From Cryomorphaceae bacterium (GTDB taxonomy: Bacteria > Bacteroidota > Bacteroidia > Flavobacteriales > Crocinitomicaceae): a stretch of DNA of 21,583 bases. The DNA lies in assembly GCA_021298235.1 (NCBI GenBank), contig JAJTDX010000027.1, positions 1-21,583 on the forward strand, given 5' to 3'. Below the pieces are notes generated by a model that saw nothing but the letters and a program-made list of their open reading frames with translations, had not been told where the DNA came from and did no database searches. Positions 9,802 through 18,360 of this stretch are shown one piece after another; the stretch's first letter is position 1; each line of letters opens with the position of its first letter. The translations under genes were made by a program, and so were the position numbers.

Positions 9802-12339
9802 CTACAGAAGTCCCTTTGCCTGTAAGTAATCGTCTAATGATTCAATGTCTGAGAACAATACTTCGCGAGCCTTGCTTCCCTGGAACGGACCGATGATGTT
9901 CATGCCTTCCAGCTGATCCACGATGCGGCCTGCGCGGTTGTATCCGAGCTTGAGCTTGCGTTGTAACAAGCTCGCAGAACCTTGCTGATTGATGACCACG
10001 ATGCGAGCAGCCTCAGCAAACATGGGGTCGATCTCGCTCATGTCAAGATCTCCGTTGCCTTCGCCACCTTCTCCAACATATTCAGGGAGTAAGAATGCAG
10101 AAGGGTAGGCGCGTTGTTCCCCAATGAACTCACAGATGGCTTCAACCTCGGGTGTATCAAGGAATCCGCACTGCAGACGTTTTAAGTCTGAACCTGTAGA
10201 AATAAGCATGTCCCCGCGTCCGATCAGCTGGTCTGCACCCGATGCATCGAGAATAGTTCGGGAATCGATTTTAGAGAGGACCCTGAACGCAATACGCGCC
10301 GGGAAATTCGCTTTGATCATTCCTGTGATCACATTGACGGATGGACGTTGCGTTGCTACAATAAGGTGGATTCCGATGGCGCGTGCCAACTGAGCAATCC
10401 GTGCGATCGGATGTTCAACTTCTTTTCCTGCGGTCATGATGAGGTCGGCAAACTCGTCGATCAGCACGACGATATAAGGAAGATAGCGATGGCCTTTTTC
10501 AGGATTCAGTTTGCGCGCAATGAATTTGGTGTTGTATTCCTTGATGGTTCGCACACTCGCTTCTTTGAGCAAGGCATACCGGTCGTCCATCTCAATACAC
10601 AGGGAATTGAGCGTGTTCACAACCTTGGAAGTGTCTGTAATGATTGCGTCCTCTTCTCCTGGAAGCTTAGCAAGGAAATGCCGCTCGATCTTATTAAAGA
10701 GTGTTAATTCTACTTTTTTAGGGTCAACCAAAACGAATTTAACTTGCGCCGGATGCTTTTTGTAGAGGAGCGAAACAAGAATGGCGTTCAACCCAACTGA
10801 TTTCCCTTGTCCAGTGGCACCTGCAACCAGAAGATGGGGCATTTTTGTCAAGTCGAATGTAAACGTTTCATTGGTGATCGTTTTCCCCATGACCACAGGT
10901 AATTCAGCATCGGAATTCTGAAATTTTTCCGAAGCGATCAGCGAACGCATACTCACCATGACGGGATTCGAATTTGGAACTTCTATTCCAATCGTCCCTT
11001 TTCCCGGAATAGGCGCGATGATTCGAATTCCCAAGGCACTCAATGAAAGTGCGATGTCATCTTCTAAGTTTTTGATCTTTGAAATTCGAATTCCCGGCGC
11101 TGGAACAATCTCATAAAGTGTTACGGTCGGTCCAGAAGTAGCCGAAATGTGAGCGATGTCGATCTTGTAGTTGGAGAGGGTTGCGACGATCTTGTTTTTA
11201 TTTTCTTCAAGCTCCTGAGAGTTTACGGAGATAATGCTCTTTCCGTAGTCTTTAAGGAGATCAATGGATGGAAGTACATAGCTCGAAAGATCAAGTTTCG
11301 GATCGTAATCCCCATACTCCTTTCTTAGGTCGTCCAGATCTTCCTCGTCGAGCAGCTCCTCCTCTTCAGGAGTGGAGAAATCGAAGGTTACATCTTCTTT
11401 TTCATTTACTTCCAGCTCTTCTTCTGTTTCTGTCAAGGGTTCTTCAAAGGGCTCTGGATCTTTTTTGTAGGTAACGATCAGCTCTGATTCATCAAAATCT
11501 TCCTCGTCCTCCTCATCTTCGTCAAATCGAATGGGGGCGGCAACTTCGTCCTGCTGGATTTCTTCCGGTCGAAGGGTGTTGACAACATTCAGATCGTTTT
11601 CACTTTCCACTTTGAATGAATTGTCATTCTGTACATCGTCGTCCTCTTTTTCATTGTCCTGCCGTCTGGTCAACTTATCAAAAAGCGCACTGAAATTAGG
11701 ATTAAAGAGTAAAACCAAGATCACATATCCTACTACCAGGATCAGTGCCATAGTACCAAACCTACCGAGCGTGACGCTCAGCCATTGATTGATGTAATAT
11801 CCGAAGGCGCCTCCCAGATAATTGACAGAATGTGCAAAAAAACCGAGAAATACAGAGGTCCAAACGGTTAAGATTGTAACAACGGTGTACGATTTACCAA
11901 TGGGGGTGATGGTGAAATTGAACAAGATTCTTGCTCCTGAAATGAACAGAAGATAGGTCATTCCAAACGAAGCAACGCCAAACCAAGAGAAGATGAGTAA
12001 GTGGGAGGTCCATGCGCCAAATTTCCCAAGCCAGTTTTCAACAGGTCGTTCGTCACCATCAAACAAAAACTCAAACAAACCTTTGTTCAATACACGATCT
12101 TGGTCCTCAGTCCAAGTAAATAGGTAGGAAAGACTTGATAGAAACAGATAGAAGGATAGAAGGATCAACACTGCTCCAATGGTGGTCTTGACCTTTTTTT
12201 TATCGAATCGCTCCCCGAAACCAAACAATGGTTTGCGATTTTCTTCTTTGGTCTTTTCTTTTTTAGATTTTTTCTCCGTTTTGCCTGCTGGCTCAGCTTC
12301 GATGCGATCTTCTTTCGGCTTATATTCGTTATCTGTCAT
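9802..12339 (-). CDS. ftsK: DNA translocase FtsK
   Basis: An 845-residue septal DNA pump that moves chromosome termini through the closing division septum and activates XerCD recombination at dif. The N-terminus is cytoplasmic and Lys-rich, followed by membrane helices around 51-73, 110-140, 150-170 and 190-212. A very acidic linker follows (about 230-345, with runs such as DEDEEDEEDFDESE), then the alpha/beta motor: Walker A GATGQGKS (507-514) and Walker B VVLIDE (Asp628, Glu629). The C-terminal gamma winged helix (about 771-840, LGYNRAGRIVDQLEGMNIIGP) reads the polar KOPS-type sequences. All parts are complete. The gene is transcribed alone or from the secreted-protein gene 90 bases upstream. 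The boundary of the small-gene run lies directly 3'. Confidence 0.96.
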   Translation of the reverse strand: MTDNEYKPKEDRIEAEPAGKTEKKSKKEKTKEENRKPLFGFGERFDKKKVKTTIGAVLILLSFYLFLSSLSYLFTWTEDQDRVLNKGLFEFLFDGDERPVENWLGKFGAWTSHLLIFSWFGVASFGMTYLLFISGARILFNFTITPIGKSYTVVTILTVWTSVFLGFFAHSVNYLGGAFGYYINQWLSVTLGRFGTMALILVVGYVILVLLFNPNFSALFDKLTRRQDNEKEDDDVQNDNSFKVESENDLNVVNTLRPEEIQQDEVAAPIRFDEDEEDEEDFDESELIVTYKKDPEPFEEPLTETEEELEVNEKEDVTFDFSTPEEEELLDEEDLDDLRKEYGDYDPKLDLSSYVLPSIDLLKDYGKSIISVNSQELEENKNKIVATLSNYKIDIAHISATSGPTVTLYEIVPAPGIRISKIKNLEDDIALSLSALGIRIIAPIPGKGTIGIEVPNSNPVMVSMRSLIASEKFQNSDAELPVVMGKTITNETFTFDLTKMPHLLVAGATGQGKSVGLNAILVSLLYKKHPAQVKFVLVDPKKVELTLFNKIERHFLAKLPGEEDAIITDTSKVVNTLNSLCIEMDDRYALLKEASVRTIKEYNTKFIARKLNPEKGHRYLPYIVVLIDEFADLIMTAGKEVEHPIARIAQLARAIGIHLIVATQRPSVNVITGMIKANFPARIAFRVLSKIDSRTILDASGADQLIGRGDMLISTGSDLKRLQCGFLDTPEVEAICEFIGEQRAYPSAFLLPEYVGEGGEGNGDLDMSEIDPMFAEAARIVVINQQGSASLLQRKLKLGYNRAGRIVDQLEGMNIIGPFQGSKAREVLFSDIESLDDYLQAKGLL

Positions 12340-12429
12340 GATACAATTATCTTACGAAAGTAAACAACGTTTTCTCGTAACTTTTGCAAAATAGAAAGAT
12401 ACTTTGAACATGGAAATGTTAGTTCAGGC

Positions 12430-13116
12430 TTACTTTTTTTCGCCCTCGTTCTCTGGGATTTCCTGCGTTTTCATGACTTCTTCCATGAACTGGTCAAAGG
12501 TCACCCGTTTAAAATCTGACGGGACACCGAAAAGGTCGTGAGCGGGATGGTTCTTTTCAACGTTGATAAGCTCATATTTGTAAAGTCCGTCATTCGTTGG
12601 AATGTAATAAATTAAAGGTAATCCCGGAGCGTTTTCAAACGTGTTCAGGTACTTCGGTGAATAATTTTTGACACAATAAAAAATCATCGGTTCTTGGAAG
12701 CCTTTGTGACGAACCGAGGTTTTCGTTGCCTTTAACCCACAAATCCGCTTTTTGCCTAATTTTTTTTTGAAAGTGTAGGGGAGAATGGAGTCAGATTTAG
12801 ATTGGTTATGGTCTGTTTGTATGGCATATTTTCCAAAAGGAGTTTGAAGGAGGAGGTAGGATTTATTCAACTGCAGATGCTTAATTACCACTTGAATTCC
12901 AAGTCTGTCAGATTCATTCTCGATGCGGGTGAGAGTATCGTTGGTATGAATGCGCATGTAACGGGTTGGGACGAACTTCTGCAAGGCTGTATCGCAAATA
13001 GTGATCTGGTAGGTGAGTGTGCCAATGAAAGGACTTTTACCTTTTTGAGCATACATGGCTGTGCATGCGATAACAACTATGGACACGGAAATGATGCTGT
13101 TCTTGAATCGAAACAT
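12430..13116 (-). CDS. Secreted protein, DUF4412/LolA-like fold (tentative)
   Basis: A 228-residue exported protein (signal peptide about residues 1-23, ending AMYAQ). The GTLTYQIT opening, later beta segments (YLLLQTPFGKYAI, LPLIYYIPTNDGLYKYELINVEK) and closing phrase around VPSDFKRVTFDQF resemble the small Bacteroidota secreted families DUF4412 and GLPGLI, whose fold is related to the lipoprotein carriers LolA/LolB. I am not certain of the family. It lies upstream of ftsK in the same direction. A TAGTTTTG box (13128-13121) sits only four bases before the ATG, so either the transcript is nearly leaderless or the box is chance. Confidence 0.6.
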   Translation of the reverse strand: MFRFKNSIISVSIVVIACTAMYAQKGKSPFIGTLTYQITICDTALQKFVPTRYMRIHTNDTLTRIENESDRLGIQVVIKHLQLNKSYLLLQTPFGKYAIQTDHNQSKSDSILPYTFKKKLGKKRICGLKATKTSVRHKGFQEPMIFYCVKNYSPKYLNTFENAPGLPLIYYIPTNDGLYKYELINVEKNHPAHDLFGVPSDFKRVTFDQFMEEVMKTQEIPENEGEKK

Positions 13117-13195
13117 GTTGCAAAACTAAGCATATAGCTTCTAGGTTCTTGTCTAGTTACAAAAATCAATTCACGCGGCGTTGTTGGGAAATTGC

Positions 13196-13203
13196 TAATT
13201 TTG
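13196..13203 (+). promoter_or_regulatory. Promoter -7 box of arginase-argS
   Basis: TAATTTTG exactly matches TAnnTTTG and lies 17 bases before the ATG at 13221. It falls inside any longer open frame starting at 13149, which supports the later start. Confidence 0.5.
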
Positions 13204-13220
13204 CGCCCACAGTTCATTTT

Positions 13221-14165
13221 ATGCAGAAGGAAATTGAGTTTATTATCAACCGATCTGAAATTACGGCAGGAACCCGAGGGGCTTCCCTTGGTCCAGATGC
13301 AATCCTAACGGCTGCAAGGGCTTTGGGCGACACTTTTTTTGCCAGATTTCCAAGAAGAACGGTGGATGATCTGAATTACCTGATAGACCTTCCAACCGAA
13401 CATCGCTGTGCAAAGCGCATTGATGGGTTGAAAGTCATACAAGAACGCGTGTGTGATACAGTAGCCCAAGTGTTGCAAGAGAATCGTTTTCCTTTCTTGA
13501 TTGCGGGTGACCATGGTTCGGCAGCCGGAACAATAGCAGGGATCAAAAAAGCACACCCAGAGAAACGTCTCGGGGTTGTTTGGATCGATGCGCATGGAGA
13601 CCTGCATACTCCGTATACGACACCTTCAGGCAACATGCATGGGATGCCTTTGGCAATTTCCCTTGGTGTTGACAATAGGGAGTCTCAACTCAATAATATT
13701 CCGGAGGAAACCTCTAGTTTGTGGGAAGAACTTAAAAACATTGGAGTCACTGGCCCCAAACTTCGTCCTGAAGATCTGATTTTTATTGCCGTACGCGATA
13801 CAGAACCGGAAGAGGAATTTCTGATACAATCCTTGAAGATTCGAAACTACTCGGTTGAGGAGGTAAATGGACTTGGAACAGCCGTCATCGTTCAAAAAAC
13901 ACTTGACCGGTTGAAGGAGTGTGACTTGGTCTACATTTCATTTGATGTAGATTCCATGGATCCTAAAGCAAGCTCCTACGGAACAGGTACTCCCGTAAAA
14001 AATGGATTGATGCCGAAACAAGCCAAGGAGCTGTTGCAAGGGTTTATGAGCTCACCAAAAACAGTTTGCATGGAGCTTGTAGAAGTGAACCCATGTCTCG
14101 ATGAAAAGCTGAATCGAATGGCTGAAGTTGCATTTGGATTGATCAAAGAGGTTGTACAACATTAA
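13221..14165 (+). CDS. Arginase
   Basis: A ureohydrolase that splits arginine to ornithine and urea using two manganese ions. With the start at 13221 the protein has 314 residues, the family norm; the open frame reaches back to 13149, but those 24 codons cross the promoter box. Manganese ligands are visible: GDHGS (His98), DAHGDLHTP (Asp123, His125, Asp127) and SFDVDSMDP (Asp242, Asp244). SGNMHGMPLA after the second motif favours arginase over agmatinase or formimidoylglutamase, though these relatives are hard to separate by eye. argS follows after 17 bases on the same strand, so the two share a transcript and link arginine breakdown with arginine charging. Confidence 0.88.
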   Translation: MQKEIEFIINRSEITAGTRGASLGPDAILTAARALGDTFFARFPRRTVDDLNYLIDLPTEHRCAKRIDGLKVIQERVCDTVAQVLQENRFPFLIAGDHGSAAGTIAGIKKAHPEKRLGVVWIDAHGDLHTPYTTPSGNMHGMPLAISLGVDNRESQLNNIPEETSSLWEELKNIGVTGPKLRPEDLIFIAVRDTEPEEEFLIQSLKIRNYSVEEVNGLGTAVIVQKTLDRLKECDLVYISFDVDSMDPKASSYGTGTPVKNGLMPKQAKELLQGFMSSPKTVCMELVEVNPCLDEKLNRMAEVAFGLIKEVVQH

Positions 14166-14182
14166 TATTAACATGATTTCAT

Positions 14183-16081
14183 ATGGAACAAGCCATACGG
14201 TCCTTACTCCTGCAAAATTCCAATGAGCTTTTCGGAGAATCACTGAATGAAAAACTGATTCAGTTTCAAAAGACAAAAAAGGAGATTAAGGGTGACATCA
14301 CGCTTGTACTGTTTCCGTTTATAAAGATCATGCGCTGTTCTCCTGCTGAAGCAGGGGAGAAGTTGGGGAGCTTTCTCGTGTCGCAAGCTGATTTTATTGC
14401 CTCGTATGACATTGTTAGCGGATTTTTGAATCTGACCATCGCTGATTCTTACTGGATCGAACGATTGAACGAAGTAAAACAGTCTCCGGAATATGGATTC
14501 GCTCCCAAAGATTCGGGATCGGCCATCATGGTGGAGTATTCTTCTCCGAACACAAATAAACCGCTGCATCTGGGACATTTGCGCAACAATTTTCTTGGAT
14601 ATTCTGTTTCTGAGATTTTAAAAGCCAATGGTCACAAGGTAATTAAAACCCAGGTGATCAATGATCGGGGCATCCACATCTGTAAAAGCATGCTTGCATG
14701 GGAGCGTTTTTCACCAGTCAATTCTGCAGGTGAACGTGAAACACCTCAAAACACAGGGTTGAAAGGGGACAAACTCGTTGGGAAATACTATGTTGAGTTC
14801 GATAAGCAATTCAATGCAGAGGCCAAAGAGATCATAACCAATTGGGAGCGAGGCGATTTCGATGGATACAGTTTGGAAACAAAAAATGAGTTTCTAAAAC
14901 TCGAAGGTGCCAAAGAAGGAAAGGATGAAAAAGCACTGAAAGGCCTCGATGACAAGATCAAGGACCTTGCAAAGAACCAGACAGCTATTCTGAGGGATGC
15001 AAAAGAAATGCTTGTCAAATGGGAGGCGCGCGATCCACAAGTGTATTTACTTTGGACGACCATGAATGGCTGGGTATATGACGGGTTTGACGTGACCTAC
15101 AAAGCCATGGGTGTGGATTTCGACAAGCTTTATTACGAGTCAGAAACATTTTTGTTGGGCAAGGACATGGTGCTCGAGGGCCTCGATAAAGGTGTTTTTT
15201 ATAGAAAGGACGATGGTTCTGTCTGGATTGACCTAACCTCTGAGGGCCTCGATGAAAAGTTAGTGCTTCGTTCCGATGGAACAGCCGTTTACATCACACA
15301 AGACATCGGAACAGCCGTAGATCGTTTTACGGATTATCCTGACCTGAGCGGCATTATTTATACAGTTGGAAATGAGCAGGATTACCACTTCAAAGTGTTG
15401 TTTTTGATTCTCAAAAAACTGGGTTACAGCTGGGCGGACCACTGCGCGCATCTATCGTACGGAATGGTTGATCTGCCAAGTGGAAAAATGAAATCACGCG
15501 AGGGAACGGTAGTGGATGCCGATGATCTGATGGAGGAGGTGATCGAAAAAGCTGCAGAGATGACCCGAGAAAGAGGTCATTTAGAGGGGATGAGTGAAGA
15601 AGATAAAAATGAGCTGTTTCGAGTGATTGGAATGGGCGGTTTAAAATACTTTTTATTGAAGGTGGATCCCAAAAAACGTATGATGTTCAATCCGGAGGAA
15701 TCCATCGAGCTAAACGGAAATACCGGTCCATTCATTCAATATGCGCATGCGCGTATTCGTTCACTTCTCTCCAAGGCGGGTGAGCTTCCAGTTTCTACTG
15801 CCACATCGACGCTTTTACCGGAGGAAAAAGAAATTATACAATTGCTTACTGAGTATCCAGAGGTAGTGAAGGAGGCAGGAAAAGAGCTGTCACCGGCTGT
15901 AATTGCCAACTTTACGTACGAGCTAGTTAAAGCCTACAATCATTTTTATCAGTCGGTGTACATCTTGAATGAACCGAACACGGAGTTGCGCGAATTACGA
16001 CTGATCTTAAGTGACTCGGTTGCCAAGGCGATTCGTTCCTCCATGCACTTGTTGGGAATCAGTGTTCCTGAGCGGATGTAG
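14183..16081 (+). CDS. argS: Arginyl-tRNA synthetase
   Basis: A class I synthetase that attaches arginine to tRNA-Arg. Domains in order: N-terminal tRNA-recognising domain (about 1-95), catalytic Rossmann domain with HLGH (129-132) as the HIGH motif in SSPNTNKPLHLGHLRNN, KMKS (435-438) as the KMSKS loop, and the C-terminal DALR anticodon-binding domain (about 515-632) ending in VPERM. At 632 residues it is longer than the roughly 580-600 usual for the enzyme. The excess seems to sit in a charged, Lys/Glu/Asp-rich stretch at about 215-268, within the catalytic-domain insertion. All core motifs are intact, so it should be functional. No strong terminator follows. Confidence 0.96.
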   Translation: MEQAIRSLLLQNSNELFGESLNEKLIQFQKTKKEIKGDITLVLFPFIKIMRCSPAEAGEKLGSFLVSQADFIASYDIVSGFLNLTIADSYWIERLNEVKQSPEYGFAPKDSGSAIMVEYSSPNTNKPLHLGHLRNNFLGYSVSEILKANGHKVIKTQVINDRGIHICKSMLAWERFSPVNSAGERETPQNTGLKGDKLVGKYYVEFDKQFNAEAKEIITNWERGDFDGYSLETKNEFLKLEGAKEGKDEKALKGLDDKIKDLAKNQTAILRDAKEMLVKWEARDPQVYLLWTTMNGWVYDGFDVTYKAMGVDFDKLYYESETFLLGKDMVLEGLDKGVFYRKDDGSVWIDLTSEGLDEKLVLRSDGTAVYITQDIGTAVDRFTDYPDLSGIIYTVGNEQDYHFKVLFLILKKLGYSWADHCAHLSYGMVDLPSGKMKSREGTVVDADDLMEEVIEKAAEMTRERGHLEGMSEEDKNELFRVIGMGGLKYFLLKVDPKKRMMFNPEESIELNGNTGPFIQYAHARIRSLLSKAGELPVSTATSTLLPEEKEIIQLLTEYPEVVKEAGKELSPAVIANFTYELVKAYNHFYQSVYILNEPNTELRELRLILSDSVAKAIRSSMHLLGISVPERM

Positions 16082-16163
16082 TGGTTTTTTTGTGAAATTA
16101 ATTCCAACAGAGTAAATACACATCATTACATGGAGTTGAGCTGAAAAAGTTATTCCCAACAGA

Positions 16164-16577
16164 TTAATTTGCCTCTGTATACTTTTTAAAGTTGTCCAAG
16201 ATTGCTTGCCAACCGCTTCGCTGTAATTCAATAGAGTTTTCAGTTTCAGGGTCAAATGTTACAACTACTTCTATTTGGCCTTTTGTGTCGTTAAATTCAA
16301 CAGTCGCATATCGTCCGTCAAACTCATAGGTGAACTTTTCTCCCTGATGGATTTCTGTGTACACTGCTTCAAAGTCAAAACCAAAACTTCCGTCTTTGGC
16401 CTCCATTCTTGCCACATAGTGACCGCCAATGTTTAAATCATTTTTTGCAGTCGGGCAATGCCAACTGGGGTCCGCAAAATTCCATTTGGTAATATGTTCC
16501 GGTTTTGTGTAATAGTCCCAAACCTTTTGTTTGTTAGCCAAAACGATCGCTTTAATTGTAATTTTTTCATGTTCCAT
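16164..16577 (-). CDS. SRPBCC superfamily protein, AHSA1 (activator of Hsp90 homologue) type
   Basis: A 137-residue single-domain protein. It starts with the characteristic ITIKAIVLANKQKVWDYYTKPEHITKWNFADPSW pattern and includes DLNIGGHYVARMEAKDG and FDFEAVYTEI. The end, FDPETENSIELQRSGWQAILDNFKKYTE, forms the long C-terminal helix of the START-like fold. Members bind small hydrophobic ligands; the substrate is usually unknown despite the Hsp90-related name. It is the first minus-strand accessory gene after argS, which runs towards it, and is probably the last gene of the second cassette run. Confidence 0.88.
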   Translation of the reverse strand: MEHEKITIKAIVLANKQKVWDYYTKPEHITKWNFADPSWHCPTAKNDLNIGGHYVARMEAKDGSFGFDFEAVYTEIHQGEKFTYEFDGRYATVEFNDTKGQIEVVVTFDPETENSIELQRSGWQAILDNFKKYTEAN

Positions 16578-16625
16578 CTTCTATTTTTTTAATTGAGAAT
16601 GATCTGTAAACAATACTTCCCGTTG

Positions 16626-16691
16626 ATGAACATACGCAAAGGTTCATATCCATTTGGGGCGCGTGTGCAGTGTAGAGGAATCTAACTGTTA
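16626..16691 (-). repeat. Decayed palindromic spacer between the AHSA1 and M15-like genes
   Basis: TGTTA (16687-16691) overlaps the stop codon of the upstream gene. On the minus strand it reads ATAACAG, as at sites B and D. ATGAAC (16626-16631) and GTTCAT (16642-16647) form a perfect 6-bp hairpin. The inner GGCG and GCGCT boxes are not recognisable. Confidence 0.25.
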
Positions 16692-17333
16692 TTGGGTATA
16701 TCGATGTCTATATCCACGCGTGTCAAAATGAATCATATGTTTCGTAAAGTAATTATTTTTATCGATAAAATAATCCCCCAAACCTCCAATTAATTCTGGA
16801 TATTTATTTTCTACAGCCTTGTTTGCTTTTTCAATAATGGAAATGTCCTTTTTATTGAATAAATTATCACCATTAATATCAAAAACAAAAACATCAATTG
16901 CCTTGCCTTTTAAATGCCAAGATGGTTTTTTTTTCTCTTTGGCGCTATTGACTAACAGTTTATTAAAAAATGTAAGTCGTTTTTGAGATATGATTATCCA
17001 ACTTGTCTTATACCCTTTTGAATTCAATTCGAGCTTTATCAACTCTAATTTTCTCGTGATTTCTCTATCTGCGCCAACTAGGCCCCCTAAATACATTAAT
17101 AAATATCCAAGAATACAGAACGAAATAAAATAGCCTACTATTCCTCTTTTAGATAATCTATTTTTACTTTTTTTTCGAAACAAATAGATTGTTATCGTAA
17201 GGATCGAGGCAAAGAAAAATGCCCCAAAAATTCCAGCAAATATAAAACCGAAAATGAGTGAACTAAGAATACCGGAAATTAAAATTGTCAGTCTCATCGT
17301 AAAAGATTTGTTGCTTATGTATTCATGCCGCAT
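16689..17333 (-). CDS. Membrane-anchored M15-like zinc peptidase (peptidoglycan D-Ala peptidase fold)
   Basis: A 214-residue protein with two or three N-terminal membrane helices (about 13-50 and 64-87) and an extracytoplasmic C-terminal domain. The domain carries the zinc-site pattern of M15 peptidases: SWHLKGKAIDV (His140, Asp147) and MIHFDTRG (His202), spaced as in the YcbK/VanY-like group. RLTFFNKLLVNSA before it matches the usual segment preceding the first ligand. Such enzymes cut peptide stems of the cell wall. The ATG at 17333 is part of the palindrome GCATAACGTTATGC, so the internal ATG at 17297 (MRLTILISG), directly before the first helix, may be the real start. Strongly AT-rich; between two attC-like spacers. 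Confidence 0.7.
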   Translation of the reverse strand: MRHEYISNKSFTMRLTILISGILSSLIFGFIFAGIFGAFFFASILTITIYLFRKKSKNRLSKRGIVGYFISFCILGYLLMYLGGLVGADREITRKLELIKLELNSKGYKTSWIIISQKRLTFFNKLLVNSAKEKKKPSWHLKGKAIDVFVFDINGDNLFNKKDISIIEKANKAVENKYPELIGGLGDYFIDKNNYFTKHMIHFDTRGYRHRYTQ

Positions 17334-17383
17334 AACGTTATGCCATTAGGAAAGGTAGGGCTTTTTTTGGGGAATGGATGTTA
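17334..17383 (-). repeat. attC-like site G (short, decayed)
   Basis: The spacer between fic and the M15-like gene keeps only the end boxes: AACGT (17334-17338, within palindrome GCATAACGTTATGC) and TGTTAG (17379-17384). On the minus strand this reads CTAACA after the fic stop and CGTTATG before the next gene, the expected order, but the pairing arms and GGCG/GCGCT boxes are lost. Confidence 0.35.
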
Positions 17384-17401
17384 GCCTATCTTTTTTGATG
17401 G

Positions 17402-18358
17402 CTATTTTATTATTCTGTATATAGTCTTTGTTTTATCGCCCTCCTTTTCAAATAAACCTAGTTGAACTCCTTGTTTCAAATCCCTACTCGCCGTTGCAGA
17501 AGAGATCTCTTTGAAAACGCTCATATAATCTTTGCGACTAAATTCAGCTTCACATATTTCGGAAAAATAGGCTAAGCGATCTTCTGTTGACATAACTCTA
17601 CTTTTGAAATCAAGCATAGTATGCAACGAATCATTAACTACCTTAAGCATATACTCAATGAAAGGGGTTGAGCTGCCTGATTTGTCACTTTGTGAAAGTG
17701 CATGGTAGTAATCACTTTGGCTTTTATGAATTATATTTTCGAAAGGAATGAATTCAAAGACAGGATATTCTTTCATCAAAATCAAGGTTTGCCATAATCT
17801 TCCCATTCTGCCATTACCATCAATAAAAGGGTGAATGAATTCCATTTCATAATGAAAAACACAGCTCTTTATAAGTGAAATCTCTTTTGAGGTTTTGAGG
17901 TATCCGAATAAATCATTCATCAAATGTGGCACATTCTCGGCAGGTGGAGCCATATGAGCTATCTGATGACCTGCCATAATGCCAACCCCTGTTTTGCGAT
18001 ATTTTCCATTGTCTGATACGAGACCTTTCATTAGAATCTCGTGAGCGTTTAGAAATGATTTAGAAGATTTTGGATCAAATGATTGTAATTGATCATAAAC
18101 TCTGATAGCATTCAAAACTTCATTTACATCTTTCTCTGGACCAATGATTCTCTTGTTATCTATCAATGCAGTAATCTGTTCTTCAGTAAGAGTGTTGCCC
18201 TCTATACTTAAAGAAGAATGAATAGTTTTTATTCTGTTTTCTTTTCTGAGTTTAGGTGACGGCTTGTCTAGAAATTTAGCATTTATCTGACCTATTTTTT
18301 CTGAAATAGAAGCTATCAGTTTTAAAATTTCAGGAGTGATTTGATAAGGAGGAGTCAT
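17402..18358 (-). CDS. Fic family AMPylase-type protein with C-terminal winged helix
   Basis: A 318-residue Fic protein, which transfers AMP (or another nucleotide part) to target hydroxyl groups. The catalytic loop HPFIDGNGRMGR (176-187) is a full match to HPFx(D/E)GNGRxxR with catalytic His176. The N-terminal inhibitory motif (S/T)xxxE(G/N) is present as SLSIEGN (Ser49, Glu53, Gly54), so the protein is self-inhibited and needs release. Residues about 262-318 (ISSATASRDLKQGVQLGLFEKEG) look like a winged helix-turn-helix, suggesting it binds DNA and may control itself at the tandem palindromes just upstream. It lies between attC-like sites D and G. No separate antitoxin is seen, consistent with the built-in inhibitory helix. 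Confidence 0.92.
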   Translation of the reverse strand: MTPPYQITPEILKLIASISEKIGQINAKFLDKPSPKLRKENRIKTIHSSLSIEGNTLTEEQITALIDNKRIIGPEKDVNEVLNAIRVYDQLQSFDPKSSKSFLNAHEILMKGLVSDNGKYRKTGVGIMAGHQIAHMAPPAENVPHLMNDLFGYLKTSKEISLIKSCVFHYEMEFIHPFIDGNGRMGRLWQTLILMKEYPVFEFIPFENIIHKSQSDYYHALSQSDKSGSSTPFIEYMLKVVNDSLHTMLDFKSRVMSTEDRLAYFSEICEAEFSRKDYMSVFKEISSATASRDLKQGVQLGLFEKEGDKTKTIYRIIK

Positions 18359-18360
18359 AT

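Noticed and set aside
9771..9802. Repeated AATTCCAAATC near the ftsK stop as an attachment site
   Set aside because: A short AT-rich tandem of a type common in Bacteroidota spacers; no matching copy was found at the other end of either array.
13121..13128. TAGTTTTG box as promoter of the secreted-protein gene at 13116
   Set aside because: It is four bases from the ATG, so transcription would begin at or after the start codon; kept only as a remark in the gene entry.
13149..13220. 24-codon N-terminal extension of arginase
   Set aside because: It includes the -7 box TAATTTTG, and the later ATG gives the normal family length.
16100..16162. Near-identical pair AATTCCAACAG and ATTCCCAACAG flanking 40 bases after argS
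   Set aside because: Short, AT-rich and imperfect, without enclosed structure or gene; a chance repeat is as likely.
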